From Granulicella sp. dw_53 (GTDB taxonomy: Bacteria > Acidobacteriota > Terriglobia > Terriglobales > Acidobacteriaceae): a DNA stretch of 64,000 nucleotides. Both the position numbers and the translations under genes were made by a program. Shown piece after piece: positions 34,381 to 43,390 of this stretch (its first letter is position 1; every line of letters starts with the position of its first letter). The stretch spans positions 1 to 64,000 of the forward strand of contig NZ_JAAVUR010000013.1 of assembly GCF_018449545.1 (NCBI RefSeq), read 5' to 3'. The notes beneath the pieces were generated by a model. It worked only from the letters and a program-made list of their open reading frames with translations, had not been told where the DNA came from and ran no database searches.

Positions 34381-36588
34381 ATGAATCGAGAACTGTCGAA
34401 GCTCAAGAAGCTTATATGTGTAACGTGCCTAGTCATCCTTGGATCCATTGGATGTGCTCTCGCAACAGCCGAACAGGCCACCCTACCTTTCAACGACCCA
34501 TCACTCCCCATGGAAAAGAGAATCGATGATCTCCTCTCGCGTATGACACTCGACGAGAAGATTGCCTGTCTCGGCACGAAGACTGCCGTGCCTCGCCTTG
34601 GAGTAAAAAGTTTCGGCAGTTCAGAGGGTATTCACGGAGTAGTGCAGCGCGGCAATTATGGCGGCCCTATCGTTCATACAACGCAGTTCCCTCAACCACC
34701 TGGAATGGGGGAGTCATGGGATCCCCATCTTGTGCGGGAAGCAGCAGCAGTGGAAGGTTATGAAGCTCGCTTCATCTCACAAACTGAAAAATACAATAGA
34801 CAGATTCTCATGCTTTGGGGACCGCAGGCCGATCTTGCCCGAGACCCACGTTGGGGACGCAGCGAGGAGGTCTACGGTGAAGACCCCTTCTTCAATGGAA
34901 CAATGGTCACAGCCTTCGTCAAAGGTCTTCAAGGGGACGACCCCAAGTATTGGCAGGCAGCCGCACTACTCAAACACTTCCTGGCCAACAGCAACGAAAT
35001 GTACCGGACAAGCTCATCCTCTGATTTCGACCAGCGGCTCTTTTGGGAGTACTACTCTGTACCGTTCCGTATGGGCTTTCTCGATGGCGGAGCCGAAGGC
35101 GTCATGGCCTCTTATAACGCCTGGAATGGCATACCGATGGTCATCAACCCCGCGTTGAAGGAAATCGTCCAAAAGCAATGGGGTGTGGGTGTTCTGTCCA
35201 GTGATGGAGGTGCTGTAAAGCTGCTCGTGAATCCCCGCAAGGCCTTTCTCAACCAGAAAGAAGCGGTCGTTGCCTGCCTAAAAGCTGGCATTAATCAATT
35301 CCTGGATACGTATCAGGAGGAGACCCGAGCTGCGCTCAAAGACGGCATAGTGACCGAAGCCGAAATAGATGCCCTGCTCCGACCGAAGTTCCGCATAACC
35401 ACGCGTCTGGGTCTGCTCGATCCACCTGAGATGGTCCCATACTCAAAGATTAAAGATTCGCCCGAGCCTTGGAATACCGAAAAGGAAAAAGCCATTTCGC
35501 AAAAGATGGCACTCGAATCACTGGTTCTTCTCAAGAACGAAGCCTCTTTTCTTCCACTCAAGAAAGATTCGCTTAAGTCCATCGCAGTAATTGGACCGCT
35601 TGCCGATTCCATCCACTGGGACTGGTACGGCGGATTTCCACCCTATGCCGTAACCCCTCTCGAAGGAATCAAGCAAGAAGCCGGTCCCAATGTAAAGATC
35701 AACTACGCTAGCGATGAGACCAACCAGGCCGCAATAAACGCGGCGCGTTCCTCCGATGTCGCAGTCGTTGTCGTCGGCAATGATCCTACCTGTGGACCCG
35801 ATATGGCTAAGGACTGGCACGACACAGCCGACGGAGGCGGGACTCTTCCCTGCACCGTTCCCAGCGATGGTCGAGAAGGGAGTGACCGCGAAAGTCTAAC
35901 CCTCAATCAGGAACAATTGATCAAGCAGGTCTATGCGGTCAATCCGAAGACCATCGTCGTCCTGGTCTCAAGTTTTCCTTTCACTATCAATTGGACCCAA
36001 GCTCACATTCCCGCGATTTTACACATGGCGCACTCTTCTCAAGACGAAGGCACCGCGATCGCCAAGGTACTCTTTGGAGCCTACAACCCCGCCGGTCGTT
36101 TAGTCACGACTTGGCCTACGTCTATCGAACAACTGCCGCCCATGATGGATTACAACATTCGTAACGGCCGGACCTACATGTACTTCAAAGGCCAACCGCT
36201 CTACGGGTTCGGCTATGGATTGAGTTACACAACGTTCCGGTACTCCAACTTGAAAATCGGTTCGCCGCAACTAGCGAAAGATGGAACAGTTACGGTCAGC
36301 GTCGACGTGAGTAACATAGGACAAAAAATCGGCGACGAAGTCGTCCAACTCTACGTCAGCCACTTAGGTTCCAAGGTCGAAAGGCCAAAGGAAGAACTTA
36401 AAGGTTTTCAACGGATTACTATCGAGCCGGGTCAGACCCGCACGATACAGATGCCTCTCAAAGCCTCCACCTTAGCGTTCTGGGATGAGACAAAGGGAAC
36501 CTTCAAGGTCGAGACAGAGCCAGTCCGTCTTATGGTCGGAAGCGCCTCTAACGACATCAAGCTCTCTACAGTCTTGCACATAAAATGA
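34381..36588 (+). CDS. Secreted GH3 glycoside hydrolase (beta-glucosidase/beta-xylosidase type)
   Basis: 735 residues with a Sec signal (about 1-31, CLVILGSIGCALA). The GH3 N-terminal barrel starts MEKRIDDLLSRMTLDEKIAC and includes MLWGPQADLARDPRWGRSEE and GEDPFFNG; the nucleophile region is GVGVLSSDGGAVKLL, with Asp about 275. The C-terminal alpha/beta domain has PLADSIHWDWYGG and VVVVGND, and a fibronectin-III-like domain closes the protein (YGFGYGLSYTTF, then VSVDVSNIG). It should remove terminal beta-linked glucose or xylose units. It follows the transporter by about 130 bases and is convergent with the Gfo/Idh/MocA gene. Confidence 0.92.
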   Translation: MNRELSKLKKLICVTCLVILGSIGCALATAEQATLPFNDPSLPMEKRIDDLLSRMTLDEKIACLGTKTAVPRLGVKSFGSSEGIHGVVQRGNYGGPIVHTTQFPQPPGMGESWDPHLVREAAAVEGYEARFISQTEKYNRQILMLWGPQADLARDPRWGRSEEVYGEDPFFNGTMVTAFVKGLQGDDPKYWQAAALLKHFLANSNEMYRTSSSSDFDQRLFWEYYSVPFRMGFLDGGAEGVMASYNAWNGIPMVINPALKEIVQKQWGVGVLSSDGGAVKLLVNPRKAFLNQKEAVVACLKAGINQFLDTYQEETRAALKDGIVTEAEIDALLRPKFRITTRLGLLDPPEMVPYSKIKDSPEPWNTEKEKAISQKMALESLVLLKNEASFLPLKKDSLKSIAVIGPLADSIHWDWYGGFPPYAVTPLEGIKQEAGPNVKINYASDETNQAAINAARSSDVAVVVVGNDPTCGPDMAKDWHDTADGGGTLPCTVPSDGREGSDRESLTLNQEQLIKQVYAVNPKTIVVLVSSFPFTINWTQAHIPAILHMAHSSQDEGTAIAKVLFGAYNPAGRLVTTWPTSIEQLPPMMDYNIRNGRTYMYFKGQPLYGFGYGLSYTTFRYSNLKIGSPQLAKDGTVTVSVDVSNIGQKIGDEVVQLYVSHLGSKVERPKEELKGFQRITIEPGQTRTIQMPLKASTLAFWDETKGTFKVETEPVRLMVGSASNDIKLSTVLHIK

Positions 36589-36618
36589 GGCTCTACACAG
36601 AACCTGACCTCAGAAGGC

Positions 36619-37788
36619 CTACGACTTGAGGGGCCATACTACTTGGCCGCCTCGATGATAAGCGAGATTACCAATGTGTCCTGCACGCGCTGCGGCAACT
36701 CCAGTTTCAACAGGCGCGTTTGGCTCTTTGCGGCTCTTGATGCATTCGAAGAAGTTTTCCATATGAGAGATCGTACCGTCCCGGAAGCTATGTTCTGAAA
36801 GAACAGGATTCTGATCGGCTTTAACTCGTTCCCGATACAGGCTGAATCCAGCCCGCGTCAGCTTCAACGTCGCTTCTGTACCTCGGAACTCCAAACCACC
36901 GTCATCGATAGAAGACGCCATCATGCCTTCATACACGACATCAAAGCCGGGATAACGAAATCCAGCCTGGATGGTATCCGGACAATCCCACTGCTCGAAG
37001 ACATATTTATCGCCGAGGAACTGCGCCTTGACAGGCTGGTCGGACTTCATCGCCCACTGAACGACATCGATCCAATGACTGAACAAGTCAGTCATTGCTC
37101 CGCCTCCGAAGTTCCAGTACCACCTCCAATGACTGTACTTCTCAAGACTAAACGGCTGATCTGGAGCAGATCCGAGCCAGCTCTTCCAATCAAGTTGACT
37201 TACGTCAATAGGTTTTGAAACCCAGCTGGCATTATAGTTTTGCCACCAGTAAGTTCTGACTTGGAGAACTCTACCGAGGCTGCCTCCCTGAATAAGGTCG
37301 ACCGCGTTGCGAAAGTGACTCCAGCTACGTTGCTGCATGCCACATTGAAAAATTTGTTTGCTGGAACGAACCGCGTGAATGAGCGGCGTTCCTTCTTCGA
37401 TGGTATGAGTAACCGGTTTTTCCAGGTAAACGTCCTTACCTGCGGCAACGGCGTCTGTAGCGATGCGAACATGCCAATGGTCAGGCGTCGCAATAATGAC
37501 TGCATCGATATCTTTCTTCTCAAGGACCTCTCGATAATCGACGTGCGTAGTAGCGAGACCATTGGACCGTACCTTGACGGCCTCGCAATGAGGAGCATAC
37601 ACATCGCTTACCGCTACAATCTCGTAAGAACCCAGATTATCGGCCGCATCGAGCAGATTCCTCATTCTCCCGCCCGCCCCTATTACGCCTACGCGCAGAG
37701 TATTGCTTGCACCGAAGGCCCTCGTCGAAGCAAGGGCTGTGAGACCGCTTCCGATAATGAAATTACGGCGATTGGGTTTGAGAGACAT
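36619..37788 (-). CDS. Tat-exported Gfo/Idh/MocA-family oxidoreductase
   Basis: 389 residues with a twin-arginine signal (NRRNFIIGSGLTALAS). The Rossmann fold follows: LRVGVIGAGGRMRN, then IATPDHWHVRIATDA and DVYLEKPVTHTIEEG, where EKP carries the conserved catalytic-region Lys. The C-terminal substrate domain includes HWRWYWNFGGGAMTDLFSHW and a His ligand-like region. These proteins oxidise or rearrange sugars with tightly bound NAD(P); exported versions have been linked to glycoside or amino-sugar processing. AGGAGC precedes the ATG. It is convergent with the GH3 gene only 30 bases away, and a common substrate is likely but unproven. Confidence 0.9.
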   Translation of the reverse strand: MSLKPNRRNFIIGSGLTALASTRAFGASNTLRVGVIGAGGRMRNLLDAADNLGSYEIVAVSDVYAPHCEAVKVRSNGLATTHVDYREVLEKKDIDAVIIATPDHWHVRIATDAVAAGKDVYLEKPVTHTIEEGTPLIHAVRSSKQIFQCGMQQRSWSHFRNAVDLIQGGSLGRVLQVRTYWWQNYNASWVSKPIDVSQLDWKSWLGSAPDQPFSLEKYSHWRWYWNFGGGAMTDLFSHWIDVVQWAMKSDQPVKAQFLGDKYVFEQWDCPDTIQAGFRYPGFDVVYEGMMASSIDDGGLEFRGTEATLKLTRAGFSLYRERVKADQNPVLSEHSFRDGTISHMENFFECIKSRKEPNAPVETGVAAARAGHIGNLAYHRGGQVVWPLKS

Positions 37789-38017
37789 GACGCTCCTATA
37801 ATTTTGTTCCAGATGATATTAACAGTGAAAATTCCGTTTCGGCGTTGAAGTCTGAAAAGAAAATTGGGTATTGCCTCACTGTGAATCGACGTACTCGGTC
37901 CTCTGCCACTATGCCTAAAGTATTGTTTTAAGGATGACCAAGGAAGTAAAAGTATCTTGGAACGCAAATGCTCAGGCGAGTTTTGAGGAGTAATCGGCCA
38001 AGAATTTAGGAACACAT

Positions 38018-39460
38018 CTAAGCAGATGCAGCGTTTCGGAGAGGAAGGATAACGGATATACAACTTCCTGATCGGTCGGATTCGGACGTGCTCCGCACCT
38101 GGATACGACCGCGATGTTGCTGAACGATTGTGGAACTGAGCCAAAGTCCCACGCCTGTTCCCTTCAATTCTTTCGTTGTAAAAAATGCGTCAAAGACTCT
38201 GTCCCGATTCTGCTTGGGGATACCGATTCCATTGTCTGCGATGGTCACACGTCCACCCGGTTCCTTGTTCGCTCCATAAATCATGGAAGAAGACACTTTG
38301 ATCCGGATCTCACCTTCCGGGAAGGACGCGTCGATTGCGTTGCGTAAGATATTTGAAAATACCTGTCGCAACTGCGCAGGAAAACCATTAACGACAATTG
38401 CGGAACGCCATTCCGTCCTGACTCGCAATTTCTTCTCAACAATAGACCTATTATTCAGGGCCAAAACATCTTCAAGCAATTGTTGAAGATCAACTTCGAC
38501 GGGAAGAGCCGACTCTCGATGAAAAGTCAGTATCTGTCTCGTGATTCTAGAGACACGAGCTACCTCGTCTTCAGCGGAAGAGAGGTATTCCACCCAGCTC
38601 TTCGAATCGAAAGTCGTTCCTTTTAACAAATAGAGCAGATTAGTAATTGCCTCAAGCGGATTATTGATTTCGTGAGCAATCGTATGAGCCATACGTCCCG
38701 TCGCTGCCAGACGCTCGTTCATAAGTGCAGCATGCTCTGCAATCTTCTGTCGCGTAATATCGGCCAGGACAAAGATGCTACCGGTTCGGACTGCGTCCAG
38801 GAATACTGGTTCGATTCGCGCTCGAAAGTAGCGAGACTTAGAACTCAACTCACTAACCTCTGCCTCGTCCTCATTCGAAAGTTCAACATCCAAAGCCGTC
38901 TTGAGTACGTCAAAAAGGGGGTGACCTTCGATCTCTGTATGGGATCGTTCTAAAAGAGCAGACATCGCTCGATTACATCGTTCGATCAATCCGGATTTGT
39001 TGATGATCGCAACGCCTTCGCTCAACGAATCGAAAGTAGACTGCCACTGCTTTGCTGAAAGCTTCGCGAGAGATTCGGCCTCATGGAGTTTTACTAAAGA
39101 CCGAACAGTAGCGATGAGGACGTTCGGCTCTACCGGTTGAGTAAGATATGCGTCCGCCCCGCTTTCAAGCGCATACACCCTACTCTCATTATCGACGAAG
39201 GCAGCCGATAGCTGCAGAACAGGAATGTGGCTAGTACGAGGGTTTGCTTTAAGCCTCCTGCAAACTTCATATCCAAGAATGTCCGGCAATTTAACGTCGA
39301 GCAAGATGAGCGACGGAACCTGTTGCGCTAGTTCCAGTGCTTCTCTTCCACTCTCCGCCTCCGCCACCTCATAGCCTGCCCGCTTCAAAGCATGGACTAC
39401 CGCATAGCGATTAGCCGGTCTGTCATCCACTACTAAAACTAAGTCCTTGTCAGCTCTCAA
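38018..39460 (-). CDS. Hybrid sensor kinase: REC-PAS-HisKA-HATPase
   Basis: 480 residues. An N-terminal receiver domain (about 5-125; LVLVVDDRPAN, phospho-acceptor in LILLDVKLPD) is followed by a PAS domain (about 135-245; GLIERCNRAMSALLERS), a HisKA domain with MAHTIAHEINNPLEA near residue 258 (phospho-His), and an HATPase domain (NILRNAID, DNGIGIPKQNRDRVFDAFFTTK, GTGVGLWLSS). It has no membrane segment. The start overlaps the stop of the larger hybrid kinase by four bases (ATGA). It is the last gene of the stressosome operon, so it probably receives signal or phosphate from the upstream modules. Confidence 0.9.
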   Translation of the reverse strand: MRADKDLVLVVDDRPANRYAVVHALKRAGYEVAEAESGREALELAQQVPSLILLDVKLPDILGYEVCRRLKANPRTSHIPVLQLSAAFVDNESRVYALESGADAYLTQPVEPNVLIATVRSLVKLHEAESLAKLSAKQWQSTFDSLSEGVAIINKSGLIERCNRAMSALLERSHTEIEGHPLFDVLKTALDVELSNEDEAEVSELSSKSRYFRARIEPVFLDAVRTGSIFVLADITRQKIAEHAALMNERLAATGRMAHTIAHEINNPLEAITNLLYLLKGTTFDSKSWVEYLSSAEDEVARVSRITRQILTFHRESALPVEVDLQQLLEDVLALNNRSIVEKKLRVRTEWRSAIVVNGFPAQLRQVFSNILRNAIDASFPEGEIRIKVSSSMIYGANKEPGGRVTIADNGIGIPKQNRDRVFDAFFTTKELKGTGVGLWLSSTIVQQHRGRIQVRSTSESDRSGSCISVILPLRNAASA

Positions 39461-41625
39461 AGCCCAGTTCCTATCCCTTCAAGGAGCTGTAATAGTCCAT
39501 GCGAACCGCCCTCGCGGCTGAAGGCCTGCTTGGGATAAATAAGGACTTTAGCATCTGACAAGCTCTTTCTTTCCACTACGGAAAGTTGCTTCGAAGAATG
39601 AACAATTACAGGAAGAGCCTTCGATGACTCGATACTTCTAATCTCTCGTAGAACCTCGAAGCCATTCATGTCAGGCATGGCGATATCAAGAATAATCGCA
39701 TCTGGGAACTCTGCTTGAATCAATCTCATCGCTTCGCGGCCGCCGTGCGCTTCCAAGACACGATATCCCCCTCTTGCAAGAGCACCACCCACAAGGTAGC
39801 GTGTCACCTCATCGTCGTCCACGAGCAAAATTGTCTTTGATGCTTTGCCTTCAATCAGCTCACGTACAACGTTGAGGAGCGTGAACGGTGGAACGGGCTT
39901 CGCTAGAAAACCCGCTGCACCCGCACTCATGGCGCCCTTCGGATCGTCAATGACGCTGACAACAAGCACTGGCCCCAAATAACCCTGAGATCTGAGTTCA
40001 TCGATAAAGAAGAGAGAATCCTTCTGATCTATCAAACGGTCGAGTACCACGAGAGCCGGCTTGGTTTGTTTCATGGCTGCTCTTGCACCCGGAATATTAG
40101 CAACAGAAAGAGCCTGGTAATCACTATTCTTCAGCGCGGACTGGTGCACGAAGCTGGTCTCGCGGTTATCCTCGATGAACAGTACGATCGCTTTCTTGTT
40201 GTTCTCATCCAGCACAGGGATCGCCGGAGGCTCCGATATAGCCTTTCCAAAATATGCGGGGATTTGGACTGTAAAGGTAGACCCAAGACCGGGTTGACTC
40301 TCCACCTCGAGGCTGCCACCCAGAAGCTCTGTAAGCCGCCTCGACAATGGAAGCCCAAGGCCAGTTCCCTTCACCTGGTTTTGAAGTTCGCCCTCAATCT
40401 GAACGAACTCTTCGAAAATACGGCCTTGATCTTCTACCTTAATGCCGATCCCGGTATCGGCGACTCGAAAGACTACCCATCCGCCAGACTTCGTTTCGGC
40501 CGTAACCCGGATATGTCCCTTGCGAGTGAACTTGAGTGCATTTGATATGAGGTTGCGAAGTACCTGCGATATCTTCCCTTCATCTGTATAAAGTGTCGGG
40601 ATATCCGGTGTTGTTTCAAATATTAAATCCAAACTATTCCCAGCGAGTAGGGGCTTCAACATTCCGCGTAGTGCGCCAAAAAAATCAGAGACCTCAAAAT
40701 ACCTTGGCTTTACGTCGATCTTACCCGCTTCTACCTTGGCTAAATCCAATAGATCGTTGACCAGTTCCGATAGTTCACCTGCAGAATGCTGAATAAATGT
40801 AATCTGCTTCTCTTGCTCAACCGTCAGCTCTCCATCCATTCGTCCCAGCAACAAGCGGCTTAGGGACAAGATCGAGTTGAGCGGCGTCCTGAACTCATGC
40901 GACAAATTCGAAAGAAAACTGGTTTTGAGATCCGAAACTCTACGCAGATCATCCGCGTGTTGTTCCAACTCCGCGTAAAGAGCCACAACACCCCGATTGG
41001 TGTCTTCCAACTCCTGATTCAAATCCGCGAGCTGTTCCTGCTTTTCCTTAAGCACGGCAAGCGTTCTAAGGAGCTCCTGATTTTGCCTTTCAATCTCCCC
41101 AAAGGGATCGGCAGGATTCCCGCCCGCAAGCTTCGTTGAGATCGCCTTTATGCTCGATGGGGTCACCCGGGCTGCAGTCGGTGGAAGTACCTTTCCAAAT
41201 TCAACGTGCGTGCCTTCTGGGGAGGACGCGATGTGAAAATGATCCATTAACCGCTTCGTGCCAATCAATCCCATTCCGAGGCCGGTCTTAGAGATATAGC
41301 GTCCATCCAGAATCTCATTCAGGTTGGAAATCCCGCGTCCCTTGTCGGTGACAGAAATCATGAATACTTGAGGCGAAGAGTTTCTAACTGAAAAATCAAC
41401 CGTACCACCTTCCGCGTACCGAAAGGCATTGCGGGCCAGTTCGGAAGCAGCAGTAGCCAAACGGATTTGATCCTGATGCTCGAAGCCGAGTGATGCAGCG
41501 AGATCGCGGGCGCGTTGTCGCGCATGAACGACATGCCGGTCATGCCTCAAAGGAATCGTAAGAAGCGGTAATCCGTAGATATCGTCCATAGGCTTAAATG
41601 CGTGTGATAAGTATTGTGACATCAT
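39457..41625 (-). CDS. RsbT-like ATPase fused to histidine kinase with two receivers
   Basis: About 722 residues. Residues 15-150 are an RsbT/anti-sigma-type HATPase (IRLATAASELARNAFRYAEG, SVTDKGRGISNLNEI, KTGLGMGLIGTKRLMDHF) very like RsbT in the same operon. A coiled coil (about 175-240) leads to HisKA (FLSNLSHEFRTPLNSILSLS), a second HATPase (LISNALKFTRKGHIRV, GTGLGLPLSRRL) and two receivers (ED...LVVLDRLID; ILLVDDD...AIILDIAMPD). The start at the tandem ATG near 41625 has GGAAG upstream and overlaps the previous gene by about 30 bases; an ATG at 41589 is the alternative. It is probably the main output kinase of the stressosome pathway. Confidence 0.88.
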   Translation of the reverse strand: MMSQYLSHAFKPMDDIYGLPLLTIPLRHDRHVVHARQRARDLAASLGFEHQDQIRLATAASELARNAFRYAEGGTVDFSVRNSSPQVFMISVTDKGRGISNLNEILDGRYISKTGLGMGLIGTKRLMDHFHIASSPEGTHVEFGKVLPPTAARVTPSSIKAISTKLAGGNPADPFGEIERQNQELLRTLAVLKEKQEQLADLNQELEDTNRGVVALYAELEQHADDLRRVSDLKTSFLSNLSHEFRTPLNSILSLSRLLLGRMDGELTVEQEKQITFIQHSAGELSELVNDLLDLAKVEAGKIDVKPRYFEVSDFFGALRGMLKPLLAGNSLDLIFETTPDIPTLYTDEGKISQVLRNLISNALKFTRKGHIRVTAETKSGGWVVFRVADTGIGIKVEDQGRIFEEFVQIEGELQNQVKGTGLGLPLSRRLTELLGGSLEVESQPGLGSTFTVQIPAYFGKAISEPPAIPVLDENNKKAIVLFIEDNRETSFVHQSALKNSDYQALSVANIPGARAAMKQTKPALVVLDRLIDQKDSLFFIDELRSQGYLGPVLVVSVIDDPKGAMSAGAAGFLAKPVPPFTLLNVVRELIEGKASKTILLVDDDEVTRYLVGGALARGGYRVLEAHGGREAMRLIQAEFPDAIILDIAMPDMNGFEVLREIRSIESSKALPVIVHSSKQLSVVERKSLSDAKVLIYPKQAFSREGGSHGLLQLLEGIGTGL

Positions 41626-42613
41626 CGCGCTTCCGGCAGAAGTCTCTATAGAGAACCCCAGCGATGAGCGCCGGATGGCGCGATGCCAGTCCTGGATAAC
41701 TTTCCAGATTCCAACGGGTCGCCATGCCATCCGAATGCATGACTAGTGTGGACCCCTTCTCCCATGGATAGGAAAAATGCTGCATCCGTCCTACCGAGTG
41801 GCCGAGTGTCCCATTCATCGAGACCATGCTGCGAACCTTGCCAGAGTGATAAATCGCTCCGGCGACATTACCGACACCGGCAAAATTAACAACCCCTTTA
41901 TCATGGACGACCTCAGCGATTGACACTGCGGCTCCCCGCGTCTTCGTCAATGCCCCGTGCGCTTCAGAGAGAATACGCGTTGGCGTGAGATGTGACGTCT
42001 CATGAAAAACACGAATAGCTTCCTTTGAAGCCTCGGCCGCTAACGGCCCGTGGCCCAATCCATCTGCAATGATATAGAGACTTCGTTCCGTGGTGTGATT
42101 TGCGCTCCATGCGTCGCCACAAGCGGTTTCACCAGTAATCGGTAGTGAAACCGCACCTAAGATATAGTCACTTCCCGAAGTATTAGCGGAGGGCGATTCC
42201 TGCACGACGCGAGCGAATAGAGCGGTCCCCTGCCCCTCGAGGGAATAGACCTGCAAAGCGGAGGACAGCCGCGACATCGCACCCAAACCCTGACCAGGTG
42301 TGCCCGCGGTTGAGAATCCATCTTCAAAGGATCGGCCGATATCGACAATGCCTTTTCCACTGTCCAACGCCAGGACGTCTATTCCTGAGTCGTCTCGGAA
42401 ACGCCAGGGGCGAAGCACGATCTCTCCTTGTACAGCATGTGCCGCGATGTTACCGGCGGCTTCGGAGACGATAATGCCAAGTTGCCCTTGCCGCAATTCA
42501 GTAAATCCCATGACATTGGCGAGGGAGAGCGCCTGGCGGCGAGCATGGCCAATCTGGCTGGAATCAGCCGAGCTGACCGGAACGACTACGCTCATCGGCA
42601 GAGTTACTTCCAT
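41594..42613 (-). CDS. Anti-sigma-type ATPase fused to PP2C/SpoIIE phosphatase (RsbX-like)
   Basis: 339 residues. The N-terminal 135 residues are an RsbT/RsbW-like HATPase (GQLGIIVSEAAGNIAAHAV, DVLALDSGKGIVDIG, GQGLGAMSRL). The C-terminal 190 residues resemble RsbX/SpoIIE PP2C phosphatases (YIIADGLGHGPLAAEAS with the metal-binding Asp and Gly, and LVMHSDGMATRWN). RsbX dephosphorylates stressosome proteins and resets the complex, so a reset or feedback role is inferred. The start overlaps rsbT by about ten bases. The fusion with an ATPase domain is not found in Bacillus RsbX but is seen in stressosome operons of other phyla. Confidence 0.87.
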   Translation of the reverse strand: MEVTLPMSVVVPVSSADSSQIGHARRQALSLANVMGFTELRQGQLGIIVSEAAGNIAAHAVQGEIVLRPWRFRDDSGIDVLALDSGKGIVDIGRSFEDGFSTAGTPGQGLGAMSRLSSALQVYSLEGQGTALFARVVQESPSANTSGSDYILGAVSLPITGETACGDAWSANHTTERSLYIIADGLGHGPLAAEASKEAIRVFHETSHLTPTRILSEAHGALTKTRGAAVSIAEVVHDKGVVNFAGVGNVAGAIYHSGKVRSMVSMNGTLGHSVGRMQHFSYPWEKGSTLVMHSDGMATRWNLESYPGLASRHPALIAGVLYRDFCRKRDDVTILITRI

Positions 42614-43014
42614 CGCGTCACAGTAATAGTCGTCCCTTGACCTGGTGTGCTCTCAATCTCAAATTCGTTCATCAGCCTCTTACTCCCGCCAAGCCCAAGA
42701 CCCATCCCCTGCTTGCTCGTATATCCATCCGAGAGAGCGAGCTTAATGTCGGGAATTCCTGGCCCTTTGTCCGAAAATTTCAGCCTCAGGCCTTTGCGGA
42801 TGCCATCCACGACCTCGGAGATCTCGAGTTCTCCCCCGCCACCGTGTTCCAGCGTGTTACGTCCTAACTCGCTGGCAGCCGTCACCACCTTCGTCTGCTC
42901 TACGAGGCTAAATTTAAGCTGTGTCGTCCAGACACGGACCCGCTGCCTCACAAAGACCACATCGGAGGAATCTTTGATGGGGAGCATTTCAGTCTTGTTC
43001 ACTATCCCCGTCAT
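42604..43014 (-). CDS. rsbT: RsbT: stressosome serine/threonine kinase
   Basis: About 136 residues from the ATG with GGTGAGG just upstream, overlapping the rsbS end by about 26 bases. It has the small GHKL ATPase pattern of RsbT: VVTAASELGRNTLEHGGGGE, KFSDKGPGIPDIKLA and SKQGMGLGLGGSKRLMNEFE. RsbT phosphorylates RsbS and RsbR, leaves the complex under stress and activates a downstream partner. Bacillus RsbT activates the RsbU phosphatase; no RsbU is here, and the likely partners are the ATPase-kinase fusions downstream. Confidence 0.93.
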   Translation of the reverse strand: MTGIVNKTEMLPIKDSSDVVFVRQRVRVWTTQLKFSLVEQTKVVTAASELGRNTLEHGGGGELEISEVVDGIRKGLRLKFSDKGPGIPDIKLALSDGYTSKQGMGLGLGGSKRLMNEFEIESTPGQGTTITVTRWK

Positions 43015-43390
43015 AGTCCTCACCATTCCGATAGTCGATAACCGTTTCCTTCAGGTACTCCATCCCAGACTCAACGTTAAGAGCCGTCCGGATGCCCGGC
43101 AACGACATGCCAAGCTCCACAAGCGTGATGGCCACCGCCGGCTGCATACCGACAACAACCGTCTGAGCGTCCAAGACCCTCGCCATCGATGCAATGTTAG
43201 CCAGGGTGCGTCCGATGAACGAATCGACGATCTCCAAAGACGAGATATCGATCAATACGCCCTTTGCGCCGACATCGGCAATCTTCGCCGTCAAGTCGTC
43301 TTGAAGCGTCAGCGCGAGTTTGTCATGCATGTCCACCTGAATGGTAACCAAAAGAAAGTTGCCCATCCTCAAGATCGGAATTCGTTCCAT
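42989..43390 (-). CDS. rsbS: RsbS: single-domain STAS stressosome protein
   Basis: 133 residues forming one STAS domain: IPILRMGNFLLVTIQVDMHD at the start, then GVLIDISSLEIVDSFIGRTL, where Ser 57 matches the phosphoserine of RsbS, and VVGMQPAVAITLVELG. RsbS forms the stressosome core with RsbR and holds RsbT. The ATG directly follows the rsbR stop, so they are co-translated. The acidic tail (EDYDGDSEQD) is a little longer than in Bacillus. Confidence 0.94.
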   Translation of the reverse strand: MERIPILRMGNFLLVTIQVDMHDKLALTLQDDLTAKIADVGAKGVLIDISSLEIVDSFIGRTLANIASMARVLDAQTVVVGMQPAVAITLVELGMSLPGIRTALNVESGMEYLKETVIDYRNGEDYDGDSEQD

